Below, in pieces: positions 1-7,738 of a DNA stretch of 64,000 bases (the stretch's first letter is position 1; each line of letters opens with the position of its first letter). The position numbers and the translations under genes are program-made. Source of the stretch: Myxococcales bacterium (GTDB lineage: Bacteria > Myxococcota_A > Polyangia > Polyangiales > Ga0077539). The notes under the pieces were generated by a model. That model made no database searches, was not told the DNA's origin, and saw only the letters and a list, made by a program, of their open reading frames with translations. The stretch lies in NCBI GenBank assembly GCA_016792845.1, contig JAEUKH010000001.1, positions 79,515 to 143,514 on the forward strand, given 5' to 3'.

Positions 1-114
1 GCAGCTGCCGACGGCAACCGTGTGTCGCTCCTCGTGAGCACGGCAGAAGGCCCATTCCGCCTCGTTGTGGACACCTCCGCCGCCCCCGCCGCCCTCGCAG
101 AAGAGCCCCTGTGA
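1..114 (+). CDS. C-terminus of an upstream phage protein (partial)
   Basis: Frame 1 is open from the window edge to a TGA at 112-114 and gives the last 37 residues of a protein, ending in EEPL. It overlaps the next gene by 4 bases (GTGA), the same coupling seen throughout this prophage block, so it is most likely the preceding baseplate or tail gene. Phages with a baseplate J gene often have a gp25/GPW-like wedge gene just upstream, but too little sequence is visible to name it. Confidence 0.6.
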   Translation, partial: AAADGNRVSLLVSTAEGPFRLVVDTSAAPAALAEEPL

Positions 115-1214
115 CCTTCGCCGACCTCACCCGACTGCGTACCCGCACCGAGCTGCGCGATGCGCTGCTGACCCGTCTCGGCGATGCGGGCTTCCCCGTC
201 ACCTCGTGGCCCCTCGGCGGCGTCGCGCGGACCCTCGTCGAGGGCGTCGCGCAGGGCGCTGCCGACCTCTGGCTCGCGGTTGCGGCCATCGCCCGCGGCA
301 TGCTGCTCGACAGGGCCGAGCGCGACTGGCTCACCGAGCTCGCACGGAGCCACTACGACGTCGCGCGCCAGCCCGCGACCTTCACGCAGGGGTACGTGCG
401 CCTCACTGCGGTACCGAGCGCAGGGCCCTACACCATCAGCCCCGCGTCGCTGGTCGTGAGCGACGGCACCCGTACCTTCCGCAGCACCAACGCACTGGCG
501 CTGACCCTGGCAGTTGGCGGCACGTTGGATGTACCGGTGCAGGCTGAGGCTGCGGGCGCTGACAGCAACGTGCCCTCGGTGTCGGTGCTGGTGACCCCGG
601 CCCTTGCGGGTGTCGACGTTACCTCTCCAGCCTGGGGCGGCGGCGCGACCTGGCGCACCGCCGACGGCGTCGACGAAGAGGGCGACGCGTCGGTGCGTGC
701 GCGCTGCCGTGCGCGGTGGTCGACGCTCGGGCGTGGCGCCACCTTGGCGGCGTATGCCTACCTCGCCACCACCTGCCCCGACGCGCCCGGCGTCACCCGC
801 GCAGCCGTGGTGCCTGGCCCGGGCGACGGCACCGTGCGGGTCTACCTCGCCACCGCCTCGGGTGTCGCGTCGCCTGCCGAGGTGGCCGCGGTGCAGGCCT
901 ATCTGGACGTCCGAGCGCCCAGCACCGACGCGCCCGCAGCACATCCCGCCACCGCGGTGCCAGTCACCGTGACGCTGGCCGTGCAGGCGACGGACGTCAG
1001 CACGGCCAACCGAGCCCGTATCGAGACGGCGCTCGGCGCGCTGCAAGAGAACCTCGCGCTCGGGCAGCGGCTCGACATCGGCGCCCTGTACCACGCTGCC
1101 TACCAGGCCGAAGGCGTCCGCAACGCGACCCTCACGAGCCCGGCGGCCGACGTGGTGGTGAGCGACGACGCCCTCGCCGTGATGACCTGGACCGTGACCA
1201 TGGTGGCGCCGTGA
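111..1214 (+). CDS. Baseplate J-like phage protein
   Basis: A 367-residue protein with the layout of the Mu gp47 / P2 gpJ family, which forms the baseplate periphery of contractile tails. The N-terminal third has the helical segment followed by a DWLTELARSHYDVAR-type stretch and a beta-rich region. The C-terminal part has the family-like RIETALGALQENLALGQ segment, then a beta-rich end. The start is GTG, overlapping the stop of the preceding frame. It is followed with a 4-base overlap by another tail gene, the usual order in Mu-like and P2-like tail modules. Assignment rests on pattern recognition of the family and on context, not on a search. Confidence 0.75.
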   Translation: MTFADLTRLRTRTELRDALLTRLGDAGFPVTSWPLGGVARTLVEGVAQGAADLWLAVAAIARGMLLDRAERDWLTELARSHYDVARQPATFTQGYVRLTAVPSAGPYTISPASLVVSDGTRTFRSTNALALTLAVGGTLDVPVQAEAAGADSNVPSVSVLVTPALAGVDVTSPAWGGGATWRTADGVDEEGDASVRARCRARWSTLGRGATLAAYAYLATTCPDAPGVTRAAVVPGPGDGTVRVYLATASGVASPAEVAAVQAYLDVRAPSTDAPAAHPATAVPVTVTLAVQATDVSTANRARIETALGALQENLALGQRLDIGALYHAAYQAEGVRNATLTSPAADVVVSDDALAVMTWTVTMVAP

Positions 1215-1933
1215 CGTACGCGACCTATCTCCCGGGGCTTCTGCGAGGCCCGCTGGCGGGGCGATGGGGGCGCGCCTGGCTTGGCGCCGTGGGCGAGGCG
1301 CTCGACGAGGCGCTCGCGGCGGTCCTCTCCGCGGCACCGCTCGTGGGGCCCCGCGCCGCACCCGACGACTCACTGGGGGCGTATGGCGCAGACCGGGGGC
1401 TGCCATCGGTGGAGGCCGAGCCCATCACGACCTACCGCGCGCGCCTCGTGGGGGCGTGGGAGTCGTGGTCGTGGGCAGGGACCGCCCGCGGCGTTCGAGA
1501 GACCCTGCTCCTCGGAGGGCTCGGGGGCACGACGATCTACGCAGAGAGGGTGCTGCCGCGCCCTCCGTCGCCGTCGCTGTGGGCCCGGTACACGCTGGTG
1601 TTCTCGGGTCGCGCGACGTGGGATGCCGAGGTCACCTGGGACGACGGCGGCACCGGCTGGGACGGGGTCTTCAAGGCCGCCGTGGGCGACCTCGACCCAG
1701 AGGATGCCCGAGCGCGGCTCTACGGCATCCTGCGCCCCTGGTCGAACGCCCGGGACCGGGTCACCAGCGTGATCATCGCGCGCGCCGCCTACCTCTGGGA
1801 CACGGCCGAAACCTGGGACTCCCCCGTCGGCTGGGACGACGGCGAGTCGCCCACCGAGCTCGCCGCGCGCGGTTGGGACGACACCGCCAGCGCGTGGGAC
1901 GCCCCGCGCGACGGGTGGGATTTCTTCTGTTGA
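1211..1933 (+). CDS. Phage tail protein with Trp-Asp-rich C-terminus
   Basis: A 240-residue protein that starts at GTG 1211 inside the stop of the baseplate J gene. Position and length fit the small tail protein that follows J in Mu-like (gp48) or P2-like (gpI) modules. The N-terminal half is helical (YATYLPGLLRGPL and on). The C-terminal 90 residues carry about ten recurring W-D pairs (TWDAEVTWDD, GWDGVF, LWDTAETWD, GWDDG, AWDAP, GWDFF), which suggests a short repetitive beta structure, perhaps the fibre attachment side. The stop codon lies 1-2 bases from the degenerate first CRISPR-like repeat. Confidence 0.6.
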   Translation: MTYATYLPGLLRGPLAGRWGRAWLGAVGEALDEALAAVLSAAPLVGPRAAPDDSLGAYGADRGLPSVEAEPITTYRARLVGAWESWSWAGTARGVRETLLLGGLGGTTIYAERVLPRPPSPSLWARYTLVFSGRATWDAEVTWDDGGTGWDGVFKAAVGDLDPEDARARLYGILRPWSNARDRVTSVIIARAAYLWDTAETWDSPVGWDDGESPTELAARGWDDTASAWDAPRDGWDFFC

Positions 1934-1934
1934 G

Positions 1935-2084
1935 TCACCATCCCCGCCTACACGGGGGAGCCGATCTCGGCGGCGATGCGCTCGACCGCGATCTCGGTCC
2001 ATCCCCGCCTACACGGGGGAGCCTCGCCCGTCCACCATCGCAGCACCCGACACCCGGGTCCATCCCCGCCTACACGGGGGAGCC
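1935..2084 (-). CRISPR. Three-repeat type I-E-like CRISPR mini-array inside the prophage
   Basis: Three 28-base repeats sit at 1935-1962, 1996-2023 and 2057-2084 and share the core ATCCCCGCCTACACGGGGGA. The two spacers (1963-1995 and 2024-2056) are both 33 bases, giving an exact 61-base period. Repeats 2 and 3 are identical. Repeat 1 differs only in its first three plus-strand bases. Read on the minus strand the repeat is GGCTCCCCCG...GCGGGGATGGACC, the form of type I-E repeats with a CCCCG/CGGGG hairpin and a 3' GATGGACC handle. On that strand the altered repeat is the last one, and its 3' end is degenerate, as is normal for terminal repeats. A leader would lie to the right (2085-2129), a short, relatively AT-rich gap before the next gene. 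No cas gene is visible in the window. Confidence 0.85.
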
Positions 2085-2129
2085 TCTGTAAACGAACTAA
2101 CACAGACAGACAAACGAGACACCGACACC

Positions 2130-3011
2130 ATGCCCACGACCATCACCCCTGCAAACGGCTTCGACACCGCCACCGCCATCACCCGCCCTGCGCCCGGAGA
2201 GCGCGTGGGCATGGAGACCGGCCCGTCTCCCCTCGCGCCGCTCCTCCAGCGCTTCGTCGACCGCGACGAGACCCTCCGGCTCGGGCTTCTCGGCCAGATG
2301 GCGGGAGGTGACCGCATGTCGGTCGACCCCGGCGGCACGAGCACCGTGTTCACCGTTCGGGTGTCGCCGATTCGCGCGGCGCTCATCAAGGACGCCACCA
2401 ACGGCGCGTGGCGCGGCGTGTCCCTCAGCGCACAGACGCTCGGCCTCAGCGCGACCGCGGGCCCACTCGCAGCCCTTGCGGCGGACACCTGGTACTACAT
2501 CACGCTCGCCGCCGAGGCCGGGGTGCCGCGGCTGTACATCAACGTGTTCGGCCCCGACGACTCCCTGGTGTGGGAGGCGGGGATGCAGGACATCTTCAGG
2601 TACATCGGGTGTTTTCGGACGGATGCCGCCGGGGCCCCGATCCCGATGCGGATGCACCGGGGGCAGTACCTGTACGACTTCAGCGCGACGACCCCCGGCG
2701 GGCCGCTCCGGGTGCTGAATGCTGGGTCGGCTACCAGCTTCACGGCGGTGTCCTGCGCCGCGCTCGTACCGCCGCACGCTCGCCGGGCACGGCTGTGCGG
2801 GGCACTCGCACCGAATGCCGCGGGGGACACCGTCTCCGTGCGGCGTACGGGCGCGACGGCGAACGCGCTGGTGTGGACCGCGCCCACCACGCATGACTTG
2901 GCGGTTGAGCTCGAGATGGACCTGGACGCGGCGCGGCAGTTCGACTACCAAGTTTCGACGGGCTCCGCGGCATTCGCAGCCGTCGAGGTGCTCGGGTTCG
3001 ACGAGGGGTGA
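2130..3011 (+). CDS. Hypothetical phage protein, possibly tail-fibre related
   Basis: A 293-residue protein starting at ATG 2130, 45 bases after the CRISPR mini-array. I do not recognise a family. The middle (about residues 65-185) is beta-rich with aromatic residues (DTWYYITLAAEAG, LYINVFGPDD, YLYDFS), reminiscent of a sugar-binding or jelly-roll fold. The C-terminal part is also beta-rich and ends in ALEVLGFDEG-like strands. There is no signal peptide or membrane segment. Lying right after baseplate and tail genes, it is a candidate adhesin or fibre component, but this is inference from position only. Confidence 0.55.
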   Translation: MPTTITPANGFDTATAITRPAPGERVGMETGPSPLAPLLQRFVDRDETLRLGLLGQMAGGDRMSVDPGGTSTVFTVRVSPIRAALIKDATNGAWRGVSLSAQTLGLSATAGPLAALAADTWYYITLAAEAGVPRLYINVFGPDDSLVWEAGMQDIFRYIGCFRTDAAGAPIPMRMHRGQYLYDFSATTPGGPLRVLNAGSATSFTAVSCAALVPPHARRARLCGALAPNAAGDTVSVRRTGATANALVWTAPTTHDLAVELEMDLDAARQFDYQVSTGSAAFAAVEVLGFDEG

Positions 3012-3043
3012 CACCGCCCCACGGGGTGGCGTAGCGTCGGGGG

Positions 3044-3712
3044 ATGAACCAACCGCCACCGTATGGGCCCCCGCCGGGGCCGCCCGGCTGGGGTCCACTG
3101 CCACCGCCGCAAGGGTGGCCCTTTCAGGGCCAGCCACCGCCCGGATCGGCCCCTCAAGGGCCCCAGCAACCGTGGGGACCTCCCCCGGCCCCCGCACCCA
3201 AGCGAAAACTGGGCTGCATCACCGCGCTCGCGGGGTGCTGCCTGCTGGGGATGGTCGGCAGCGTACTGGGGCGATCTGCTGAGCCAGCAGGAGGGAGTGG
3301 GGGATCGGCACCCACGGCCGCTTCGGCGCCCGATGCATCCCAGGTTCCAGCGCCTCCCTCTGAAGTCCCATGTCCTTCCGAGAGGATTATGGCGTTCGCT
3401 CGCGCCATGGACGACGTTTGTACAAGGAGGGGTCGACAGCTCGAATGTCCCGAATGGCGAGCGATCATCACGGATGCGGAGATGATCTGCATGAGCAACG
3501 GTCGCCTCCAAATTCGGGTGACATCGCAAATCTTGGATCGCAACCCAACCACAGAAGCGATCGCGCGTGACTCGTGTAGCCGAGTCAATGCTGTAGCGTG
3601 GGGGTCTGGTGCGCGTGGGGCATCGGTTCGATACAACATGGCCGATGGTCGTGTTATTGCTAATAACGTAGCGAGACCGGGCAGTCAGTGCATCAATGGC
3701 ATCTTTTGGTAG
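3044..3712 (+). CDS. Proline-rich single-pass membrane protein (hypothetical)
   Basis: A 222-residue protein. Residues 1-52 are very rich in Pro, Gly and Gln (MNQPPPYGPPPGPPGWG type). They are followed by a basic KRK stop and one membrane segment at about 57-77 (LGCITALAGCCLLGMVGSVLG). The rest is an Ala/Ser/Pro linker and a globular tail with several cysteines. This matches bacterial membrane proteins with a cytoplasmic proline-rich tail, but no function is evident. The 3' half (about 3400-3712) is visibly less GC-rich than the surrounding phage genes, which suggests a separate origin. It sits between tail genes and a divergent lipoprotein, so it is likely an accessory (moron-type) gene. Confidence 0.65.
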   Translation: MNQPPPYGPPPGPPGWGPLPPPQGWPFQGQPPPGSAPQGPQQPWGPPPAPAPKRKLGCITALAGCCLLGMVGSVLGRSAEPAGGSGGSAPTAASAPDASQVPAPPSEVPCPSERIMAFARAMDDVCTRRGRQLECPEWRAIITDAEMICMSNGRLQIRVTSQILDRNPTTEAIARDSCSRVNAVAWGSGARGASVRYNMADGRVIANNVARPGSQCINGIFW

Positions 3713-3719
3713 CTGTAGG

Positions 3720-4394
3720 CTACAGACACGCCCGCAAAGCGCTGTACTGCACGCACCGCGTCCCCGTGTCTCCGCAGTCTCCGTCCACGCTGCACAGGAC
3801 GACGCAGAGCCCGCGGAAGCAGGTACTCCCTACGGGGCACTGCCCCTCGATGCCACCCTCACACGAGCGCAAGCAAGCACCGCGGGCTCCGGCGTCCTCG
3901 CGAAGCCACATCGACCGGACACACGTCACCCCCGCATCTTCGCCGCACGAGGCCCCTACGGGCTCGCAGGACTGAAACTCTCGCGGCTCACGTGCCGGGG
4001 GCGAGGGCGGCCCCGCATCGACAACGTCCACGCTTCCTGCGTCGGGCGCCTCAACGCAGGCCCCTCCGACGCAGCGCAGGCCCGCACCGCATGCCGGGAT
4101 GCATGCAACGGGGGCGGCGTCTGTGCCGACGTCGGCGACGTCGGCGCCGGTGTCGACGAGGGCGGCGTCCACTCCAGCATCGTCGGCGTCGACCGCAGGG
4201 CCAGTGTCGGGCAGACCCGGCGTCTCAGGGGCAAGTCCAAGGTCGGTGCCGGTGTCGCGCGGCACGTCGATGCCGGTGTCCACGGAATCGCCCAGGTCAA
4301 CGGCGGCGCCGGTGTCGGTGCCTGCGTCGGTGGGCGGGGCGGGGTCGGAGCTGCATGCGGCGAGGGTGAGGGCGGCGAGGAGTGCGAAGCGCAT
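3720..4394 (-). CDS. Cysteine-rich lipoprotein with Asp/Thr/Ala linker
   Basis: A 224-residue protein read from ATG 4394, which places a signal peptide at the N-terminus (MRFALLAALTLAAC) with lipobox LAAC. An upstream in-frame ATG at 4430 would bury the signal and is less likely. Residues 20-100 are a low-complexity Asp/Thr/Gly/Ala/Val linker. After it come short Cys-rich blocks (CIPACGAGLRCVGGACV, CPVGSTCFRGLCV, DGDCGDTGTRC) like the small disulfide modules common in myxobacterial surface lipoproteins. It is the only minus-strand gene among the plus-strand phage genes, and the same style of linker recurs in host lipoproteins at 12.3-13.0 and 18.2-19.6 kb. Confidence 0.75.
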   Translation of the reverse strand: MRFALLAALTLAACSSDPAPPTDAGTDTGAAVDLGDSVDTGIDVPRDTGTDLGLAPETPGLPDTGPAVDADDAGVDAALVDTGADVADVGTDAAPVACIPACGAGLRCVGGACVEAPDAGSVDVVDAGPPSPPAREPREFQSCEPVGASCGEDAGVTCVRSMWLREDAGARGACLRSCEGGIEGQCPVGSTCFRGLCVVLCSVDGDCGDTGTRCVQYSALRACL

Positions 4395-4480
4395 GCGTGC
4401 AGGGTACGAGACGGCGGGGCGGGGTGTCACGCGCTGGGGGAGGGTGGCCTCGCGGTGGTTTACCGGGTAACGTCCGGCTC

Positions 4481-5293
4481 ATGGCTCTGCCGCTCACGAA
4501 AGCCCAGGATCTGCACGAGCGCTGGGCGCGGCGGTTGAACGACCCCGCCGACCCTCTCGACGAGTTCACCCTGCACCGCATCTCGCTGGAGGCGCGCCGC
4601 GCGTTGCCGGACTCGGATCGCGCGGGGTGCGGCATCCTGTGGCTGATCATCGGCAACGCAGAGCGAGAGCTCGGCCGCGCCTCCGAGGCCGTCGACGCGC
4701 ACCGCAACGCGGTGCTCTGTCTGCCGGGGTCCGTGGATGCCCGGTTGACGCTCAGCGTCTCGCTGGGCCGCGCCGAGCGGCACGAGGAGGCGTTGGCGGA
4801 GCTCAAGGCTGCGCTGCCGTCCGCGAAGATCCCCATCAACCAGACGATCGCATGGATCAACATCTCGTGGGCGCTGGCGAATCTCGGCCGCCTCGACGAG
4901 GCGTTGGACGCGTACGGGGACGCTCTTCGCGTGGTGCCGACGACCGACGCGGACCTGTTGATCAAGGTCGCGATGCTTGCCGCCGCGATGAGCCTGCACG
5001 CCGACGCGGTCGAGCTGATCGCGCGATACCTGTGCGCCGCGCAGGGGGTGGACCGCGCGCATGACGAGCCTGCGCTTGCGGTCATCGACCGCGCTCCCGC
5101 CGATCATGTCGCGCGACTCGCGAAGGTCGGGGCGCTGGGCGTCGCGCTTGATGCTGCCCGCGCCGAAGCCGCCGACAACACGCCCCCGCCGGAGGACATG
5201 GCAATCCGGACGGAGACTGTGCTGTCTCCGGAGGCTTGGGCCCGATTCGCTGAGCTCGCAGGACTGCCGAGGAGCACCGGAGCCAGCGCGTGA
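4481..5293 (+). CDS. TPR protein coupled to a GNAT gene; antitoxin-like C-terminal tail
   Basis: A 270-residue protein read from ATG 4481; in-frame ATGs further upstream lie in the divergent promoter region. Residues 60-190 contain helical repeats of tetratricopeptide type (NAERELGRASEAVDAHR, SLGRAERHEEALAEL, ALANLGRLDEALDAYGDAL). The last 35 residues depart from this and read VLSPEAWARFAELAGLP, a pattern close to the toxin-neutralising tail of DUF1778 (TacA-type) antitoxins (V-L-S-x-x-x-W-x-x-F-x-x-L). It overlaps the next gene, a TacT-like GNAT, by 4 bases. The likely role is partner or regulator of that enzyme. The TPR assignment is secure and the antitoxin role is inferred. Confidence 0.75.
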   Translation: MALPLTKAQDLHERWARRLNDPADPLDEFTLHRISLEARRALPDSDRAGCGILWLIIGNAERELGRASEAVDAHRNAVLCLPGSVDARLTLSVSLGRAERHEEALAELKAALPSAKIPINQTIAWINISWALANLGRLDEALDAYGDALRVVPTTDADLLIKVAMLAAAMSLHADAVELIARYLCAAQGVDRAHDEPALAVIDRAPADHVARLAKVGALGVALDAARAEAADNTPPPEDMAIRTETVLSPEAWARFAELAGLPRSTGASA

Positions 5294-5805
5294 CCTTCGA
5301 GGTGCGGCGGCTTCGGGCGAGCGACCTGACCAAGGCGTTTCGATGCGGTCATCACGGGCTCGACAACTTCCTCCGGCGCCACGCGCTGACAAACCAAAGC
5401 AGGGGTCTCAGCGCGACATGGGTGTGCGTCGTCGGTCTAGAGGTCGCCGGGTTTGTGACCGTGGCCGCGACTTCCGTGAAGCCGACGGAGATCGAGCCGC
5501 ATGCGCTCGATCTCCCGCCCTACCCGGCCCCCGCGCTTCTGCTGGCCCGGATGGGCACCGCTCTGAAGTACCAAAAGCAGGGCGTCGGCGATCTGCTGCT
5601 TCGGGCTGTCTACGAGACCGCATGCGTCCAGGCTAAGCACGTTGGCTGCGTTGGCGTGTTGGTCGACGCGAAGCCTGGCGCTGTGAACTTCTACGCCCGC
5701 AAGCACTTCTCCGTCGTGCAAGAGCCTGCCGACGCAGAGAGCGCCACGGTGATGTTCCGGCCGATGGTCGACGTCCGGGCCGAGCTCACGCCCAGCTCCG
5801 AGTAG
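5290..5805 (+). CDS. GNAT acetyltransferase of TacT-like type (putative toxin)
   Basis: A 171-residue GNAT protein starting at GTG 5290 inside the stop of the TPR gene. It opens with FRCGHHGLDNFLRRHA, the signature of TacT/AtaT-like acetyltransferases that acetylate the amino group of charged tRNAs. It has the acetyl-CoA loop QKQGVGDLL around residue 98 and the catalytic-Tyr region NFYARKHF near residue 140. Families of this type normally follow a small ribbon-helix-helix DUF1778 antitoxin. No such gene is present, and the TPR protein takes its place. It could act as a phage-borne toxin-antitoxin or superinfection-exclusion module. The family call is firm and the toxin activity is inferred. 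Confidence 0.8.
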   Translation: MTFEVRRLRASDLTKAFRCGHHGLDNFLRRHALTNQSRGLSATWVCVVGLEVAGFVTVAATSVKPTEIEPHALDLPPYPAPALLLARMGTALKYQKQGVGDLLLRAVYETACVQAKHVGCVGVLVDAKPGAVNFYARKHFSVVQEPADAESATVMFRPMVDVRAELTPSSE

Positions 5806-5931
5806 CCCGCCGCTCCTCGACCGCCCCGCGCCACCGCCGACACGTCGCCGCGCTCGCGCAGCGACCCCACCCCACCCGTACGAGTCCACCCCCCCCGCAC
5901 CGCGCGCCCTCGGGCGCCGAGGAGCCCCCCC

Positions 5932-6267
5932 ATGATTCTGACCGCCCGTGAGGTGCGCGCAGGCGACGCTGTGCTCACCCTCGCCGCAGCCACGCCGCTC
6001 GTGACGCAGCTCACGCTCGCGCACGCTGAGAGGTACCGCCTCACCATCCACAACACCGGGGCCAATCCGGTCACCGCCCTCCGCGTGCGGTACTACGCGC
6101 TCGAGGGCGACACCGCCGGGCCGTGGGAGTCGATCACCACTGACATCCCCCTCGCGGCCGGGGCGCGCTGGACGATGCTCGAGGACGGCCAGTGCGCCTA
6201 CGCCCTCGACGTCGAGCTGACCAGCACCGGCGGCACCACCGCAGCGCTCTACCTCGGAGGCGTGTGA
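5932..6267 (+). CDS. Hypothetical phage protein
   Basis: A 111-residue, beta-rich protein (RYRLTIHNTGANPVTALRV, WTMLEDGQCAYALDVEL) with no signal peptide or membrane segment. It opens the late gene block after the accessory genes and overlaps the next start by one base (TGATG), so the two are translated together. The strand pattern resembles small phage decoration or head-fibre proteins. I do not recognise a named family. Confidence 0.6.
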   Translation: MILTAREVRAGDAVLTLAAATPLVTQLTLAHAERYRLTIHNTGANPVTALRVRYYALEGDTAGPWESITTDIPLAAGARWTMLEDGQCAYALDVELTSTGGTTAALYLGGV

Positions 6268-6920
6268 TGGCACGCACCATCAACGGCGTCGTCGAGGACG
6301 TGGGCGCGGGCGGCGGTGGAGCCGACACGAGCACAGCTCTCCAGACCGCGCCCGCCACGGGGTGGACGTCGACCGCCGACGGCGCGGTGACCCCGTCGTC
6401 GGGCGGCCTTCTCTTCGAGCTGGAGGCGGGCGACGGCGACGCGACGGTGGTGCGCGACGCGCCTTTCTCGCCGTACGCGCCTGCGGTCGAGTGGTCGGGG
6501 CGGCTCGCGGACGCGCCCTCGGCGGTCGCAGCCTTCACCGGCCTCGCGATCTGCGACGCGACGCGCAGCGCGGGCCTGCTACTCCAGGTCGGCACCACCA
6601 CCGACGCGGTGCAGGCCTTCCATCGGGTGCCCAGCGGATCGTGGTCGTACCTCGGCGCGTCATCGCGAGCAGCCCTGCCTGCCAGCGGCGAGCTGTGGGT
6701 GCGCCTGGTGCTGGGTGATCGCTGGGTCTCGTGGTGGCAGGGGGCAGGGGCGACGCGGCCCACGTCGTGGACCCTGGTCTACCGGGCCGAGCTGCCCTGG
6801 CAGCTGCTCACGGGCGCGCTCACGCACCTCTCGGTGATGGCGCTGCCAGCTGAGAGCACGGCCTTCACGGTCACCTGGGCCGACCTCCAGTACCGCCTGC
6901 TCACGGGGGCGCCGACGTGA
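6267..6920 (+). CDS. Hypothetical phage structural protein
   Basis: A 217-residue protein starting at ATG 6267, overlapping the upstream stop by one base. It begins MARTINGVVEDVGAGGGG. It then has regular hydrophobic strands with many aromatic residues (GSWSYLGASSRAALP, GELWVRLVLGDRWVSWWQG), which looks like a concanavalin-like or lectin-like beta sandwich and is common in phage fibre or decoration proteins. No catalytic motif is visible. It is the second gene of an overlapping run that continues to the lysis genes. Confidence 0.6.
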   Translation: MARTINGVVEDVGAGGGGADTSTALQTAPATGWTSTADGAVTPSSGGLLFELEAGDGDATVVRDAPFSPYAPAVEWSGRLADAPSAVAAFTGLAICDATRSAGLLLQVGTTTDAVQAFHRVPSGSWSYLGASSRAALPASGELWVRLVLGDRWVSWWQGAGATRPTSWTLVYRAELPWQLLTGALTHLSVMALPAESTAFTVTWADLQYRLLTGAPT

Positions 6921-7123
6921 CCCCACACGACCACCACCACGACTCGGCGCTGTGGGTCCTCGCGGGCGTCTCGACAGGCCTCGGTGCAGCGCTGGGTGAC
7001 CGCGTCGTAGCCGCCCTCGTCGGCCTCGCAGTCTCGCTGATCGGTCAGCTCCTGCTGCGCCTCCTCGACCGATACCTGCCGCCTCGGCGGCGCTCGACTC
7101 CCCCGCCGCCACCCGCGGCCTGA
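6917..7123 (+). CDS. Small membrane protein, holin candidate
   Basis: A 68-residue protein from GTG 6917 (4-base overlap with the previous gene). It has a His/Asp-rich start and hydrophobic stretches at about 11-48 that could form one or two membrane helices (ALWVLAGVSTGLGAAL and VVAALVGLAVSLIGQLLL). A basic and proline-rich tail follows. Size, topology and position just before a second membrane protein and a peptidoglycan-binding protein fit a phage holin, but no family motif confirms it. Confidence 0.55.
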   Translation: MTPHDHHHDSALWVLAGVSTGLGAALGDRVVAALVGLAVSLIGQLLLRLLDRYLPPRRRSTPPPPPAA

Positions 7124-7156
7124 CACCACTGCCCGCGCTGCGGGCGAAAGGCTCTC

Positions 7157-7738
7157 ATGAATTTCGTACTCCAGGCCCTCGCGTGGGCCGACTCACACGG
7201 CCTCCTGACCCCCGCGATCCTCGCGGCGCTGACCCTCCTCGCGCGGGCCCTGTGGGCCACCGTGCGCGACCCGCTCGCAGCGCGGTGGCCCCGCGTGGTC
7301 CCGATCCTCGAGGACCTGGGCGCGCGCCTCGCTGCCGTCTTGCCCGACGTGCTGCGGGCGCTCGTGCCGCCGAGGCCCCCGCAGCCGCGCGAGACGGTGC
7401 CGCTCGGGCGCTCGGGCGAGGCTGGGCGGGCGTCTCCCGCTGCGCTGGCCCTCGCGGCCTTCGTGGGGCTCCTGGGGCTCATCTTCGTCGGCCTCGCGCT
7501 CCAGGGTTGCCCGCGGGCGCGAGAGGCCGTGCTCGACACCCAGAGCCCTCGCGTGGCCTGCGCCGCCGACACCCAGCGCTGCCACGACGGCGCCCCCGAG
7601 GTGTGCTCGCGCGCCGGCCGGTGGTGGCCCGCGATGCCCCCACACGACGACGGCTCGCCCCGCCGCTGCGCCGCCGTGTGCGAGGTGTCGCCCGCGGGTG
7701 TAGCGCACTGCGCGCCGAGCCAGGTGGTGGCGCCGTGA
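7157..7738 (+). CDS. Phage-encoded membrane protein with Cys-rich tail
   Basis: A 193-residue protein with a hydrophobic segment at about 15-36 and a second one at about 97-116 (LALAAFVGLLGLIFVGLAL). The second is followed by QGCPRAR and a tail with several cysteines (VACAADTQRCHDG, EVCSRAG, RCAAVCEV). The end overlaps the following GTG by 4 bases. It sits in the lysis block, so a holin or spanin-like role is possible. The cysteine pattern after the second segment points to an extracytoplasmic tail. Function is not established. Confidence 0.55.
   Translation: MNFVLQALAWADSHGLLTPAILAALTLLARALWATVRDPLAARWPRVVPILEDLGARLAAVLPDVLRALVPPRPPQPRETVPLGRSGEAGRASPAALALAAFVGLLGLIFVGLALQGCPRAREAVLDTQSPRVACAADTQRCHDGAPEVCSRAGRWWPAMPPHDDGSPRRCAAVCEVSPAGVAHCAPSQVVAP

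Noticed and set aside
1976..2311. Small coding frame across the CRISPR repeats
   Set aside because: The peptide is just the repeat and spacers translated (HPRLHGG, PSPPTRGS); the exact 61-base period explains the region better.
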